Positions 20,801-33,307 of a stretch of DNA of 64,000 nt are shown here, piece by piece. Where the stretch lies: positions 3,100,001 through 3,164,000 of the forward strand of contig WJXW01000002.1 in the NCBI GenBank assembly GCA_015832175.1, in the 5' to 3' direction. The translations under genes and the position numbers were made by a program. This stretch comes from Paraphaeosphaeria minitans (lineage: Eukaryota; Ascomycota; Dothideomycetes; Pleosporales; Didymosphaeriaceae). How positions within the stretch are numbered: the first letter of the stretch is position 1; the number at the start of each line of letters is the position of its first letter. The notes beneath the pieces were generated by a model, which saw nothing but the letters and a program-made list of their open reading frames with translations, was not told the origin of the DNA and made no database searches.

Positions 20801-21947
20801 CTATTCTTGATGCTTAAGTAGCGTACCTGCAAGATCCTCTTGTGCATCTTTGATAAGGAAACTGCTTACAGTCAGATTAAGTTAGTTTTAGAATACATCA
20901 TTACTTACTTGTACCACCATATCGTCGGAACCACAGTACCCAAGTGCCACAAGCTGTGCGCATCTAGCAGGCCTTTCCAAGGCGGGAAATCCAGCAGCTC
21001 CATGCTCATGGCCACAAGGATCCAAGCAACGATGAAACCCGGCCACATGGCCCACGTCCTCCCCACCTTCCTATATTGCGTGAAACTGAAGCCACTCCAT
21101 AGGAGATTCTGGACCACGCCTACTGCGACGTTGGCGGCCATGTTGTACGTGTAATCCCACTTCCAGAGGGTGAGGTATGTGACGTGCAACGTGTAGAGAA
21201 TAATGCAGGTCGTAGTCCACACTCTCAACACACTCTGTCTCATGGGTTCTTTCCGCTCGAGCCTGAATATGCGAATCGCCGCCATGTACATGCCGTAAAG
21301 CACTTGCGCGCCTGCTGCAAAGTAGTCCAGCTTCTCCGTCAGATTATAGTCTCTTGTGTGGAAGATCATGCTGAACATCCAGCTAGCCATCCCAAAGTAC
21401 CCGAACGCGATGTAGTATCTTCGTATGGCGTACGACGACGGGATCTTCTCGCGGATCTGGGCTTGACCCCAGCTGTGGGCCAGGTAATTGAAGAGGGAAA
21501 AAATGACGCTGAAAGGCTCCTGCATTCCGAGAAAGCGGTAGAATGGCCATTTGCCATGAAATTGGTAGACCGGTTGCATGTAGGGCGGGTCGCGTGCGAG
21601 GCGCTTGTCGGTCACGATGTGCTGGCATGAGTAGTCGCATTCAGCGGGGCAGTCCCAAAGTAACAGCCTACGATGGATGGCTGCGATAATAAGTAAAATG
21701 GACAGTTGGAGCTCGAAAGAAGACATCACGTACGTATGGGCGTAGCATCCTCGCCGCAGTTCGCTTCATAGCAGACCTGTGTCGTAGTTAGCATTGCGGG
21801 GAGCTCGAGCACGTAGCCTTAGCAATTGCGTACCTTCAGACAGTCCTTGAAGTCTGGCAGCCTGTCGCCGAGAGAGGCGAGTGCTGTGCCAGCCAGCAAA
21901 ACGAGCAATGTAGCTGTTCGCCATGCTGAGACGTTGCGCACCCTCAT
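20801..21947 (-). CDS. PER1: PER1/PGAP3 GPI-anchor lipid-remodelling protein
   Basis: Four exons (21834-21947, 21734-21776, 20909-21680, 20801-20861) give 329 residues. The N-terminal signal peptide (TATLLVLLAGTALASLG) is followed by a Cys-rich lumenal part. It includes VCYEANCGEDA and LWDCPAECDYSCQH, restored only after splicing. Seven hydrophobic segments follow, with the family residues N-x-L-x-H in FNYLAHSWG, FHTRD and DAHSLWHL. Per1 is an ER membrane hydrolase of the CREST superfamily. It removes the sn-2 acyl chain of GPI anchors so that a saturated chain can be installed. The last intron has a CTAAC branch point. The final exon reads NFLIKDAQEDLAG and then differs from an alternative splice form ending GPRKD. 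Confidence 0.88.
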
Positions 21948-22659
21948 TGTCGCGGTGTTTCCATGTTGTGATACGAAGCGCTTCGAGCTAGCTGGCCCGC
22001 CAAGACATTTAAGCCAGCTGGCTGCATCCATCGATCAATTGCAACAACCTGGTCCTGCATTCTGCCAGCGTAAAATCATCGTCTCCGCTAGATACGAGGC
22101 CGTCAACTTCTAGTCGACTCGTCAATGTGTAAATAATAAAGGGAGCCGTCAACATAGACAGCGGTACCATTGGGGCTTGCTTCAGCGCCAAAACTGAATC
22201 AAGACCATCCTTCATAGTGAGCATTGGACTGATAAGAGAAGCCAATTACATTCCAACGCATCATACGGCACATGCGACACAGCTTATGCAAACCTTGGCT
22301 ATTCCCATACCTCTTATATTTCCACAACCCTCTGAAGCCTGGCTACGAGCTTTCGTTAATTTTTTGACCCTCTTGTCACATTGCGTCCTTCGCGAGAACC
22401 CTAGCGCTACGGTATTACACTCAAAGTAGAGGAAGTCACAGACGCAGAAATAAAGAAAGCCTTCCATCGTTTTGAAATATAACAACAGCAGGAATAAATA
22501 CATCAATGCTGTGGGCGCAGCATAACTGTGCCAGGAGAGTTTGGCCAGAAGCCTGATGTCAAGATCTGAACCATGATTCAGGATGGAAAGTAAAGATAAT
22601 GAGAATAGAGTGGACAAATGGGCAATAAAAAAACGCGGGCGCGTCCGAAAGAGAAAAGA
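21948..22659. other. PER1 promoter region and tRNA 3' flank
   Basis: About 700 bp with no supported gene. It contains the PER1 5' flank and the downstream flank of the tRNA-Ala gene. A 118-codon minus-strand frame at 22261-22617 has hydrophobic runs but no start context or family likeness. Confidence 0.5.
22627..22633 (-). terminator. RNA polymerase III terminator of tRNA-Ala
   Basis: A run of seven T on the minus strand, 26 bp past the discriminator base of the tRNA, fits the oligo-T stop signal of RNA polymerase III. Confidence 0.75.
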
Positions 22660-22731
22660 TGGACGAATGGCGGATTGAACGCCAGACCTCCCGCATGCAA
22701 AGCGGGCGCTCTACCACTGAGCTATACGCCC
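22660..22731 (-). tRNA. tRNA-Ala (anticodon UGC)
   Basis: A 72-nt cloverleaf read on the minus strand without an intron. The D arm is GCTC/GAGC, the anticodon stem is CCCGC/GCGGG with loop TTTGCAT (anticodon TGC), and the T arm is TGGCG/CGCCA with loop TTCAATC. The acceptor stem GGGCGTA pairs with TTCGTCC with one T-T mismatch and carries the G3:U70 wobble that defines alanine tRNAs. The discriminator base is A. The internal A and B boxes are intact. It lies in the PER1-RPS15 gap. Confidence 0.95.
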
Positions 22732-23046
22732 CAATGTTATCTTTCTCAGATAGTTGAAAAACGGGAAAGTTCATAATATATAATGCTATCTCCATTAAAT
22801 CTCTGAATGTCCTTTGTGCACTAAAACAAGCACAGAGAGAAAATGTTATGGCCGATGAAGCTAGTCGAGGTACCCAAGAATCTTAATAGCGTCTAAGGCT
22901 GTGATTCCCAGCGCCAAGAGCATGGTGATGATCCGGACTAGCGCGCATTACATAATTTTCGCTTGAGCGCCCACACCTGTGCCCGAAATCTAATCCCAAC
23001 GCACGACCAAGGCCACGAGCACGACGACCCGACAACAACCTCCACC
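22732..23046. promoter_or_regulatory. RPS15 promoter and tRNA upstream flank
   Basis: About 315 bp between the 5' end of the tRNA (-) and the RPS15 start (+). It must contain the ribosomal-protein promoter and any upstream pol III elements. I assign no specific site. Confidence 0.45.
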
Positions 23047-23665
23047 ATGGCTGACTCCGAATACGTACGTGACGCCCTGCGCTGCCGCGCAGCTTTATTC
23101 TAACAATGCACGCAGAATGCCGCCGAGGCCGCCGAGATCAAGAAGAAGAGGACCTTCCGCACCTACTCCTACCGTGGAATTGGTCTCGACCAGTACGTTT
23201 TGGCTCCCACGCATGCAGCCATATTCGATGCTCATAATTCTGCAGGCTCCTCGACCTGTCCTCTGAGGAGCTACGCGATGTCATGCACGCGCGCGTCCGC
23301 CGCCGCATGAACCGCGGTCTCAAGCGCAAGCCCATGGGCCTCATCAAGAAGCTCCGCCTCGCAAAGGCCGCCGCTCCCCCGAACGAGAAGCCCCCGCTGG
23401 TCAAGACCCACCTCCGCGACATGGTTATCGTCCCCGAGATGATTGGCAGCGTCGTCGGCGTATACAGCGGCAAGGAGTTCAACCAGGTCGAGATCAAGGC
23501 CGAGATGGTTGGCCACTACCTTGCTGAGTTCTCTATCTCATAGTGAGTGCCTACCATCTGCAATGGTATTGCGACGTGACAACTAACGTGTGCAGCCGCC
23601 CTGTCAAGCACGGAAGGCCCGGTATTGGTGCCACCCACTCTTCCCGTTTCATTCCTCTGAAGTAA
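23047..23665 (+). CDS. RPS15: Small ribosomal subunit protein uS19 (RPS15)
   Basis: Four exons (23047-23064, 23116-23192, 23246-23542, 23596-23665) encode 153 residues, the normal length. The first coding exon is only 18 nt (MADSEY). The body shows [55 protein letters not shown] and [13 protein letters not shown], then the tail [18 protein letters not shown]. uS19 sits in the head of the 40S subunit near the decoding site. All introns are GT-AG and about 51-53 nt. The dense introns near the 5' end are typical of fungal ribosomal-protein genes. No alternative start competes. Confidence 0.97.
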
Positions 23666-24044
23666 GCGCCGGAACGGACAACGTTGGTGGCAAATGGGTG
23701 GCGTTGGAATTCACGGATTACATGCATCTTTCTGTGTGGTATGGCTCAAGGCCGCTGGCGGGACAGGTACGCTGGGCAAATAGGCCTGGTAGATGAATCA
23801 TGAACTACCATATACTTGTCGTCATGTGAACCCGATGGTCATTTTCACGAAGCATGAACATTTTCGGACGCGCATCAAGCTGCGTACCAAGCAATCTCGC
23901 ATTGATCAATTCACTTCACAGCGCAGGAATCTCACCATGGCGAAACGAACCGTATGCCGCATCCCCAAAACGAGACCACGACGCACGGAACTACCACCTC
24001 CCTCTCACCTCGAGAAGACCACAGCAACAATGTCCGCCAAACTA

Positions 24045-24762
24045 AAACCCTTCGGCTACCCCATCTCCTGGATCACAGTACGCCAAGGTCCTGGAGATTC
24101 CCTAACTCGCCCGCCACCTGCTCGAACACTACGCCAAAAACCCCACTTCCTAAACCGCCCACATCAACGCCATCCTACGCCCATGCCCCTCATCACCCAA
24201 AATATCCCTGCCCACCCATTCATTCTTGAAGCATACTAGCCCCTACGGCGCTCCCAAGCCCTCACAACCTACCCCTACCCCTACCTCGCCCACTGCCGCA
24301 TTCTAACCCTCCGCCTCCCCCTGCACCCCGCCTACTCCGTCATCCAACGCCTCCTCACCCCCAGCGCCACCTTCCTCGACCATGGCTGCTGCGTCGGCCA
24401 AGAGTCACGCCATCTCCCTTCCACCATACCGAACCTCGGCTCGGCCCGGCCCAGCCGTATGGGGTGCATACCGAACCTGCTTGTTTTTCGGGTGGGTTGC
24501 GACTTGTTCCGCAACAGGGAGACATTCGCGTGATTGGGTCGAAAGGGAAGCAGGGGAGTTTCTGCCGGCACGACGGGGATTCATTTGGGAAATTGTTCCG
24601 CGAGGCGAGTGCGGGGGTTTGACGGCGTGGGTAGTTGAAGTTGAGGTGCCGGCGTGGGAGGAGACGCTCAAGATACGGACGGCGGAGGAGCCGGGGACGA
24701 CGTGGGACCTGCAGATAAATTTTTTTTTGGCCCGACGAGGAAACGGGAAGACGGATGACTGA
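24045..24762 (+). pseudogene. Decayed SAM-dependent methyltransferase gene
   Basis: Pieces of a fungal class I methyltransferase occur in the right order but in different frames. They are AKVLEIP-stop-LARHLLEHYAK (from 24082, two in-frame TAA), TYPYPYLAHCRILTLRLPLH and FLDHGCCVGQESRHL with DLFRNRETFA (another frame, to about 24530). Then come GSFCRHDGDSFGKLFRE (third frame) and VVEVEVPAW...PGTTWDLQI (fourth shift, to about 24,740). FLDHGCCVGQ matches the SAM-binding motif I of the family. The segment between ETFA and GSFCRHD, normally tens of residues with the DVxH motif, is missing. There are at least three frameshifts, two stops and one deletion, so it cannot make an enzyme. The left edge is uncertain. 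Both stops could come from CAA by C-to-T change. Confidence 0.72.
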
Positions 24763-24851
24763 ACATATTCAACATGGTTACATGATACTCGTAATCAACA
24801 AAGTGCCATGTCCAATGCCCAAGCCACCTCGAGGCACTCTCAGTGTGCAGC

Positions 24852-27800
24852 CTAGAAGAACGCACACCACCCAATGTACATGGACGCCAAGTTCATCGGA
24901 TCCCTCCCCTGTCTGATGAGGCTATCCACATATCCCTCCACGCTCAATGGCACACTTTCCCCCCGCACAAACCCACCCAGCTTGCCTTTCACAATCTCCA
25001 GAACCTCCTGCGGACTTTCCGGCACGCCTGGTATCCTCCTCTTTTTCTTCGTGCCGAGGAAATCCGCTGTAGGATCATGCACGAACGTTTCCAAGATGGT
25101 GATGAGCGTGTCTTCATGCTGGCGAAGTAAAGAGTACGTGAGCTCGGCCGTCTTCCTGAAGGGGCCCTCGATGCCCGCGGGACCCATGGCGTCGACCATG
25201 TTGTGGGTGAGACGGAATGGCACAAGCTCGGGTTTTTCAAAAGTGAGACCTTTGTCAAAAAGGCAGTTGAAGTCGACGTGGAAAGTGCCACCGTTCCCTT
25301 CTTCGAGCAGGACGTTCTCGCCGTGACGATCACCGAGACCGAGAACATGGCCCACGATACTCATCACAGCGCATGATCTTGTATACCGCAGCCTGGCAGC
25401 AAACCAAGCCTCGGGCTCAGGGAAGCTCTCGACGAACCACTCGTGGAGCACGGGCTGGAACTTCGTGAGAATCTTGTGCGTAAAGAGGTGTATGTTCTTG
25501 GGATCGGCGCATGCTTCGTTGAGTAGCATGCGGATCTCCTGGTAGTCGATGCTCACACTCTTTTGACGATATAGCCTTATTATGATGTCGCGCATGGGCT
25601 TCAAGCCTTCAACCCACTCGATGGTACCGCACTCTTCATTGAGCGGTGTGACTCCGTATGTCTTAATATAGAGTCGACGCTTACTGGCCTCAATGTTCCT
25701 AGTCAGAGCGCGATTGATCATCGAATTGAACTCCATCAGGCGCTGGTCCTTGCGAAGATCGTCCTTGGGTTTGCACATGAGGCCATATGACCGCCCGTCC
25801 GAGCCTCGTACAGTGATCTTACGCGGCCGCTGCAGTGACGACAGCACCAAGACATCGTCCTTGAACTCAGTTATTGTGATAACATCTGATGCGAAAGGAT
25901 TGTGTGCTCTTATCAGTCTGCTATCGTTGGTATTCGGAAGACTGGGAGTCATGTTCGACTCGATAGGCACGACCAGAGCACAAGGTGCGAGCTTGGTATT
26001 GAACCGCAAATCCTTAGACAGGCTTACGTGCGATACCCTTTGTTCGACTGGAGTATCGCAAGCGGCTAGCAGAGCATCAGCAAGACGCTGGCCATGAGTG
26101 ATGAGGCTTTTAAGTTCTATTGCGCCGTTCTTGCGTTTGGAATGGTCCTTCTCATCGTTAGCAGATTCTAGCATTGCGCTGACAGAAATGATACTCACTC
26201 GAAGTTTTTGCAATACTGCGCCACCGCGAGCCCGTCGATCGTCCTGTTGGGAATTCTGCACGGCCAGAAGCCCCCACAGGGCTTGCTGTGGATACTGAGC
26301 GGTCACTTTGATGATGATGAGCTGGAGAACATCCCATACGCTCTTGTTGGGGTGGTTGATGCGGCTAATTATCTGGGGAAAGGCAGTGTACCATGGATAA
26401 GCCGGCATACGTTCACTCGCATACCGCTTGATGTAGGCATTGATGTGAATAAGGTGATTCATCTTGTGCTGGTGAAGGTCCTTGTCCTTGGGTAGCCTGG
26501 GCTGCGAGTTCATCTCCATTCCCATGTCCAGCCAGAGGGTGAGGATCTTGGGGATAGTCTGGTAGTAGTACTTCGAACCATACACAGTAGAACGGATGTA
26601 GTTCTCGATGACCAACTTCGTTAGTTCCCCAGCCAGGAAATTGCTCGCCTGTTTGTTTATCGGTAGGGCCTTTTCCGTCTCGTATAGTTTGAGATAGTAT
26701 CGGCCCAAGTAGTAGTGTCCCTTGTCCCACTTGGGAAATGTCATGATGCCTCGCGCGTATTCTTCTTTAAGCACAAGACTTTGTGTTTGACCAGCTCTAT
26801 CAAGCCACTTGGCAAGCAGCAGCTGAGCATGACATTTGACGCGATTCGTAGCATGTGCAAGGTCGCCATTAGCAGTCGTCGACACAGAAACACTGACGTC
26901 TATTTGTGGCATCTCTCCCGTAGCAAATGAGTTGGTTGCCAGTGCGCCTCGCAGATTCTGGATAGCTTTTCGATAATGGCCCTCTTTCCACAGCATCTTG
27001 GAGTATTCGATTTTCGAGGCGTCGTCACCCAGCTGAGTAGCATGCATGATAGAGTTGAAAGCGGCTAATGAGAAATCTCCTTTCCGGGCGAGCCGGGCTG
27101 TTGTCAGCCAGGCTGATGCTATGTGCAAGTTCGTAAATTCCAAACTATACGTCGTCAGCAATTGTAACCTCGCTGCCATTTGGAATATACTTACGCAGAG
27201 AGTTGCATAGCTGCCCGACGCACTCCAAGCAAGTACTGCTTGTCTGAAGTATAAGCGCCAAGCAGATCAAGCCGCCTATCCAGATCTTCGAATAGAACAT
27301 TCCGATTTGGTGGTCGGCGGCTGGAAAAGCCGCTGATAGTCTCGAGCTCGTATAGCGTATGCAACTTGAAAAGGTGGTCATGGGAGTTGTGCAGGGATGC
27401 AGTCACAGATACTGACAGTCCGTTCGATAAGACAGTGCGCAGGTCGTTCACCGTGTGCTTGAAGTCGTCCGTTTTCCCATGCCGCAATGCAAGTAGTGCC
27501 TTGCCAATTCCAACATTGAAATCCGAGGAGGCGTTGAGCACTCCGGATGGCTCAGTGAGTATGCGGTCCAGTTGACCCCACTTGCCCGTTGACCATGCTG
27601 CTTCTGCGGCGAAGGGTAAAGTGCTCGAAGAAGCGAAACGGGACGCATGGAACCCGTCTACATAGTTGAGGATCGCTTCTACAAATGGATGTCAGATGAA
27701 TGATGTTGCTCGTCGCAACTTATAAACTTACCATATTGGCCAGATTCTTTCAAGCAAGTTAACAAATTGATCTGAGTTTCCGGGTCGTCCGGTTTCTCCG

Positions 27801-30800
27801 CGAGCGCAAGCTCATACCACGTTTGAGCAGCCGTCCAGCGTCCCGCCTTCCTATGCTCCATGATTTGCTGCTCGGGATTCAATACCAGAAGGTGAGCAGA
27901 GATGCCCTCAATGCTGTCAGGCTCATCAATCTGAGCATAGATGTGTTGAAGGTGCTGCAGCAGATCATCTTTGATGAAGTCTTCACCCGAGATCTTGGAC
28001 TTGTGTTGCTCTTCACGATAATATTGCTCCCAGTGGAAAAGCGCACGAGCATACGACCTACACTCCACGGCTCGCTTGGAGATGACCTTTGCCGGAATAA
28101 GCCGCAGAAGTGACTCGACCGCACTGAACTGCTTCATTGATTCAATCTCATCAATCTCAGAGATACCTCGGCCTGTCTTGCCTGCCATGATTCTTGCGTC
28201 GGACATGACCTTGCGTTTCTCCTGGAGCCACAAGGCAAGATAGTCTAGCACCTGGAAGACGTTCTGGATAGAGTGAATTAGTGTAAGTAACGATTCCAGA
28301 AGTGCACTGACTTGCCTCGCTGCACTGCTTGATGTTTGTCGCTTCCGTATGATCGGCCCCTTGCAGGTCGGTTTCGAGTACAGACAGGAGCTCGAGACCA
28401 ACGTTCTTAACATCTGACTCGTCACCTCCAACGACGACGCTCAGAACGGCATATGGCAGGATGAAGGAGGCAATGGAGAGATCCTCTCGCCGGGCCACCC
28501 TTCCGATAGTAGGGAAGAACATCTTCGCGTTCTGTACCTTGGCCTTCTGCAGAATGTCATAAGTGAATGTACGGAGCCAAGTGGCGTGGCTGATCTCTAA
28601 ACTGAAAATTGGGTACTGCGCTGCTGGGACGTCTTCATTGGTTGTGAAGCGATACTTTGAATCCAAGAAAGGTGCCAAGACCTTCTGAACGGGTTCTGGG
28701 AACTCGTCCCATCGTTGTGTTGCTGGTGTGGACTGTGAAGCACCTCGGCCTGATTCATTCACGTTGTTAAATCCACAGAGCGCGCACAGCTCTTGCATCA
28801 ACCATGCCAGCCAACCCTGGGACCTAGCATTTGTCGTCGAGAGAAAGACATTTACAAGTACCTCTTCCAACATGAAGGCAACGAACTGTATCACCTCCGC
28901 GGCTTGTTCAAAATTATGCAGAACCAGCACCTGCTTCTTCTCACGAACTGTCTCAACTCGGTATGGGTCAAGTCCACCGATGATACCAAGACATTGAGCA
29001 CAAAGTGTTCGTAGTTCGACATGATGTCCCGGGAATCGTACGCAAATGTCGAGCAGCGACCGGCTAAGCGTAATGAGCGCAGGTAGCGGCTTTTGGTCGA
29101 TGACCGACTGTTGAAGAAGCTTTTGATGTTCTTCCAAGAAGGGCACAAGCTCCTTCAATGCATGTTGTACCACGACCGAGTTCTCATCGTTGCACCGCTC
29201 ACCAAAGTAGTTCAAGAGCATGATAGTATCCTTCTTCGCTTTCAAACGAGCCATCTCTGCCTCCAGTTTCGCCAGCATCGGAATGGAGGAAAGGGATGCG
29301 AGCTGCCCAGCTAGATCTTGCAATAATTGATTATGCTGTACTCGCAGGACGTCCAGAGTAGCACTGGCCTTCAAGCGAGTCTCGTCCGAGAAAGAGAACC
29401 AATGATGAACAATTAATGCAAACGTTTGACCAAGTACGAGTTTCAGGTGAGATTCCTCTATTACTTTGAGGAGAAGTGACCAAACGTCAAAAGCTTGGTC
29501 ACAAAGGTGAGGGTCGGCCATGGCGGACTGTAGGCAGGCTCGGATCTACATGTGTTAGCCTTCTCCACAAAGCTTCCTAACACTTGTAAGGGACGAACCT
29601 GAGTTAGAGCATGGCACGAATCTTCTCGCGCAAACATTATTAACTCCTTTATCGCTCCGACGCATCTTCTTCGTTCTGTGAGGTGATGATTGCCAAGCTG
29701 ATTTTCTATCGGATTCGTGAAATCTGCCATCACACCAAGGACATGCTTCAGAATGAACGTTTCAACTAGGTCTTTTGTCTTCCTTCGCGGGGGAGCCTTG
29801 CGCTTTCCATCCTTTTGTTTCTTGGAATCAATGTCGTTCTTGACATCGTCAAGGGCAGCAAGCCTTCTGATCCCTTCGTAAAACTATAGCGGTCAGCTAT
29901 CGTCGAGGACAGTCTATTCGCACTTACAAGTTCCTTTTCGTTGGCATCACGATCTGCCGCTAATTTGAAGACTTCACTAGCCATAGCAGCCGCGTCAAGC
30001 TGAACGAGATCATGCAATTTCTGTCCTGTCTGCCGTACGGCTGGCGCCACGGCTACCAAAGTATCCATCGCCCTTCGCTCAGCATCCGGACCAGGCTGAC
30101 ACAAGAGTAGAGCAATGATTCGGGCAAGATGTGCTCGTGGCTGCAAACATATCTCCTCAATTGTCGTCTTCTTCGCATTGGCAATGCGTTGCAGGATGTC
30201 CGTCCTCTTGTTCAACACGAGCACGGGGAGGACGTCCTCATGGATGAGAATCAGCAGCTGGCTGACGTAGGATATTTCACCAATCAGCTCGACAACAAAT
30301 TTTGCCTTTTGCGGTTTAGAATTGAGATCGTTGACAATCGAGAAACCGATCGTTCTCCAGTAAGGACGCAAGAGCTCCTGCGGTGATGTGTGAAGATCGT
30401 CGGCCAGAGAGCAGAGCTCGTTGTATGCTGCACCATAGACGACCGTGTTTGTGTGGCCCAGATACTCCACCAGCTGTGCAAGGATGAGATGAAGTTCTTC
30501 TCCGCTACACGTTCGTGCCGCCTGGCCATATGCCATGATCAAAGTCTCTTGCTGCGCTGGGACATTGCGTCTAGTCAGCTCAGCCAAAAACTGCATCGTC
30601 GCTCTGCGATTCTTGTCACGGACGTGTCTGGAGATGTCATCCCGTAGGAACGTCATCAGAGATCGAGACGCTGCTATCCTCAATTCGCGCAAAGACCTCT
30701 GCATTGATTTCAGCAACCATTCCCCCAACGAGCTCATCTCCAGACTAAGGTATTCCGCATCGTGGATGTGATTGAAGAGGCGCCCAATGGCAACGGCCAT

Positions 30801-32854
30801 CAGAACCCGTGGTCGGGAGGAACTCTGGAATCTTGCTTCCTGGGTCATCGCAATCATTCCAGCAATGGCGTCCTTCCACATTTCGCCAGGGTCCCGCTGA
30901 TCCCAGTACACTTTCACCTCGCGCTGCACTTTGTCGGTCGAATCACATAGTGTACATGGTGAATCCTTCCAGCGATCTTGGCTTGTATCCGATACTTTGA
31001 GACATTGAGTCGCAGTGCAGGCAATCTTGGACAATGCTACAAGCATCTCAATTTGCTCTTCGTCCGAAGCTTTCATATCAACCGGTAGGCTGGCATATTT
31101 AGTTCTACACTAGTCAGCACATGCATTTCATTTCCAGAACACACTTACTGAACGGAAACGTGAAAATCTTTCAAGTCCATGACTGGTGATTCGGCAGAAC
31201 TACCATTCAGCAACAAGACTAATTGGTTCAGAACGTCGACAGGTGCATCGCTGTCAGGCTCGGGTGCCGTTCTGCGACGCTTCGCCGGCGGCTGCTCGTC
31301 GCCCTTATTTGCTGTACGAAACGCGTTTATGACGTGAACGGACTGATCATTCAACTCTTCGTCGTCGAAGGGTCGTCCCGTCTCTGAACTCAGAAGAGCC
31401 CGAAATTCCTGGACCTCAGCAGGCCAGTCGCCGGGTGTTGTCCAGAGGCATATAGCCAGCTGTCCACAGTTAGATATAGATACAAGAACAGCCTCTGCAC
31501 ACAAACCTTTAAGTCTCTCTCCAGCGTGCCCAAATCAGACATGTTTTGACAGATCCCAGCAATGTCCGGGATCATCGTGTTATTGATGGTCTTATGCACA
31601 GATTCGCCAATGGCCTTCTTTCGCTCATCCTTGAGTGTTTGTTGCGTTATAGACTTTAAACGTATCAACACATACCCGAATCGGGCCTGATTCGCTTGTG
31701 AGAAGGGCTTGGAGAGGCAACTTCGAAGACCTTCCAGGACACCCGACATGAAAGAAACCAGCGCTTTGGATGAGCAAGAGAAATCGTCCTCTTTGTCTAA
31801 ATCGGGTAGAGCAAGGATAGCCAGCGACTGCATATATAGTGCTTCAACGTCGTCATGTAGAGGTCCCCGTTCTGCACCAGCTGTCCATCTCGTGAAGCTA
31901 GTCCAAAGATCTAGGCAGCTGTTCAAGGCCCAAGGTCGCATGCCTTCGAATGTACTATCGTTGGTAGTCCATTGCCGGGACGTGAAGCAGCAATCGATGA
32001 GAATCTCAAGTGACCGAAAGCCCAGGTATGCTGCACTAACTTTTGATGTGACTGTCCTCTGTAGACCTTGAGGGAGAGCCACAAGATGCTGGCTCTCGGG
32101 CCAAATATCGCCAATGCTACTCGAAGAAGGTAAAATAAGGTCAAAAGAGGGAGAAAGGGAATCGAGAATCTGTTCGTTGGGCTCTAAGGCCGCTATGATA
32201 CCTACCCCATCAATTAGTACCTAAAGGAAATGCATAGGTGTGAAGCCTACTATCAAGGCACGACCGGTATAGTCGAAATACCGACCAGGCTTGACGTAAG
32301 CGGCTAGCAGATCGAGTGAAGGATTTGAGACAGGTGCTCAGCAGCTCCAGCACAGTCGGATGAATACCCAGAAGACCTTGCTGCAATATCAATCCCAACA
32401 ATTTCGAGAACAGCCAAATGAGTACCGGCGGACGCCGCGTTCCATCTTCTTCCTCCGCGTGCGTCGGTGCAAACAGAAGATACGGCTTCTGCTGGAAAAT
32501 GATGATAAGAGCAGAAATGCATTGGGTGCCTTGTTCCTGGAGGTGTTTCGAAGCAAATGGATCTTCCCTGAAGAAAGGATCTATCCCGCCCTCGGTGATG
32601 GCGAGGATGAAGGCGATGCATACTGGGTCTGGATCCTCCAAAACGGGGTTGGACAGGAACTCCTGGACGAGTTCGATGAAGGGCTGTTTGTTGACGGTGT
32701 CCTGCTGTGCTCTGACATTTGCTGCACCCCGCACGATTTGCGCGGGGATGGTGGATGGTGGCGGAAGACCATCGGCGTAGCCATGTAGATTACGGCCATT
32801 GGGTCCTGGCTGGGGCGCTTGCCGCTGCGTCGGGCCCCCGCCTCTGCGGGCCAT
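24852..32854 (-). CDS. MEC1: ATR/Mec1-family checkpoint kinase (UvsB)
   Basis: Nine exons encode 2536 residues: 32251-32854, 31507-32201, 31149-31459, 29928-31104, 29599-29883, 28316-29545, 27732-28263, 27195-27678 and 24852-27144. Every junction keeps phase. Mec1 is about 2370 residues and human ATR 2644. The N-terminal two thirds is helical (HEAT) solenoid and FAT domain. The PI3K-like kinase lies near the C-terminus, with GLGDRHGENV (catalytic Asp and Asn, about residue 2380), HVDF as the DFG equivalent, and a FATC tail ending in MYIGWCAFF. The protein binds RPA-coated ssDNA through its Ddc2/ATRIP partner and phosphorylates SQ/TQ sites after replication stress. The intron at 28264-28315 is GC-AG (GAG then GCAAGT). 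A basic stretch (KKDGKRKAPPRRK type) occurs near exon 5. Start: first ATG, with MARRGGGPTQ. Confidence 0.95.
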
Positions 32855-33307
32855 CACGCAGAACTACTCAACGTGCATAACGAACGGGTTCAGGAAGCTG
32901 GCTCTTCTTGGAGGTGCTGCGAATTAGTGGGGTCCCTATGGCAAGTCCAGCATAAGCGATATATTCGAGACAACGAATAGATGGCAGGATCTAGCGGGTG
33001 CGGTGACCGGGCCCGGAGAGATGATAGTGGAGAGCGAGCGTTTAGGTCCTGAACCTAATGAGGTGTGATGAGTGTGAGATGCGCCTACCAAAAACGTTTC
33101 CAAGACGCGTCGCCTGATCCCGTGATCCAACGCCAAGCCATTTCCTCCGCTACCTAATTGTCTGCGCCAACAAACGCTCCGCTTGCCGATCAGGTCATTG
33201 ACTGCTCAATTGTAGCACAACCACCCTTGTAAGAACCTTCCACCGGTCACCAACGAACTGCCTCTCTCGGCGAAGAACTCTCGAATCCCCGAAACAGATC
33301 GCCCACC
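32855..33307. promoter_or_regulatory. Shared divergent promoter, MEC1 / COX16
   Basis: About 450 bp separate the two start codons, which face outward. The region must contain both promoters. No open frame with family likeness is present and no factor site is claimed. Confidence 0.5.

Noticed and set aside
24382..24762. 126-codon frame as an independent small gene
   Set aside because: Only its last third matches the methyltransferase C-terminus. The first part is in the wrong frame relative to the motif I segment, so it is part of the pseudogene.
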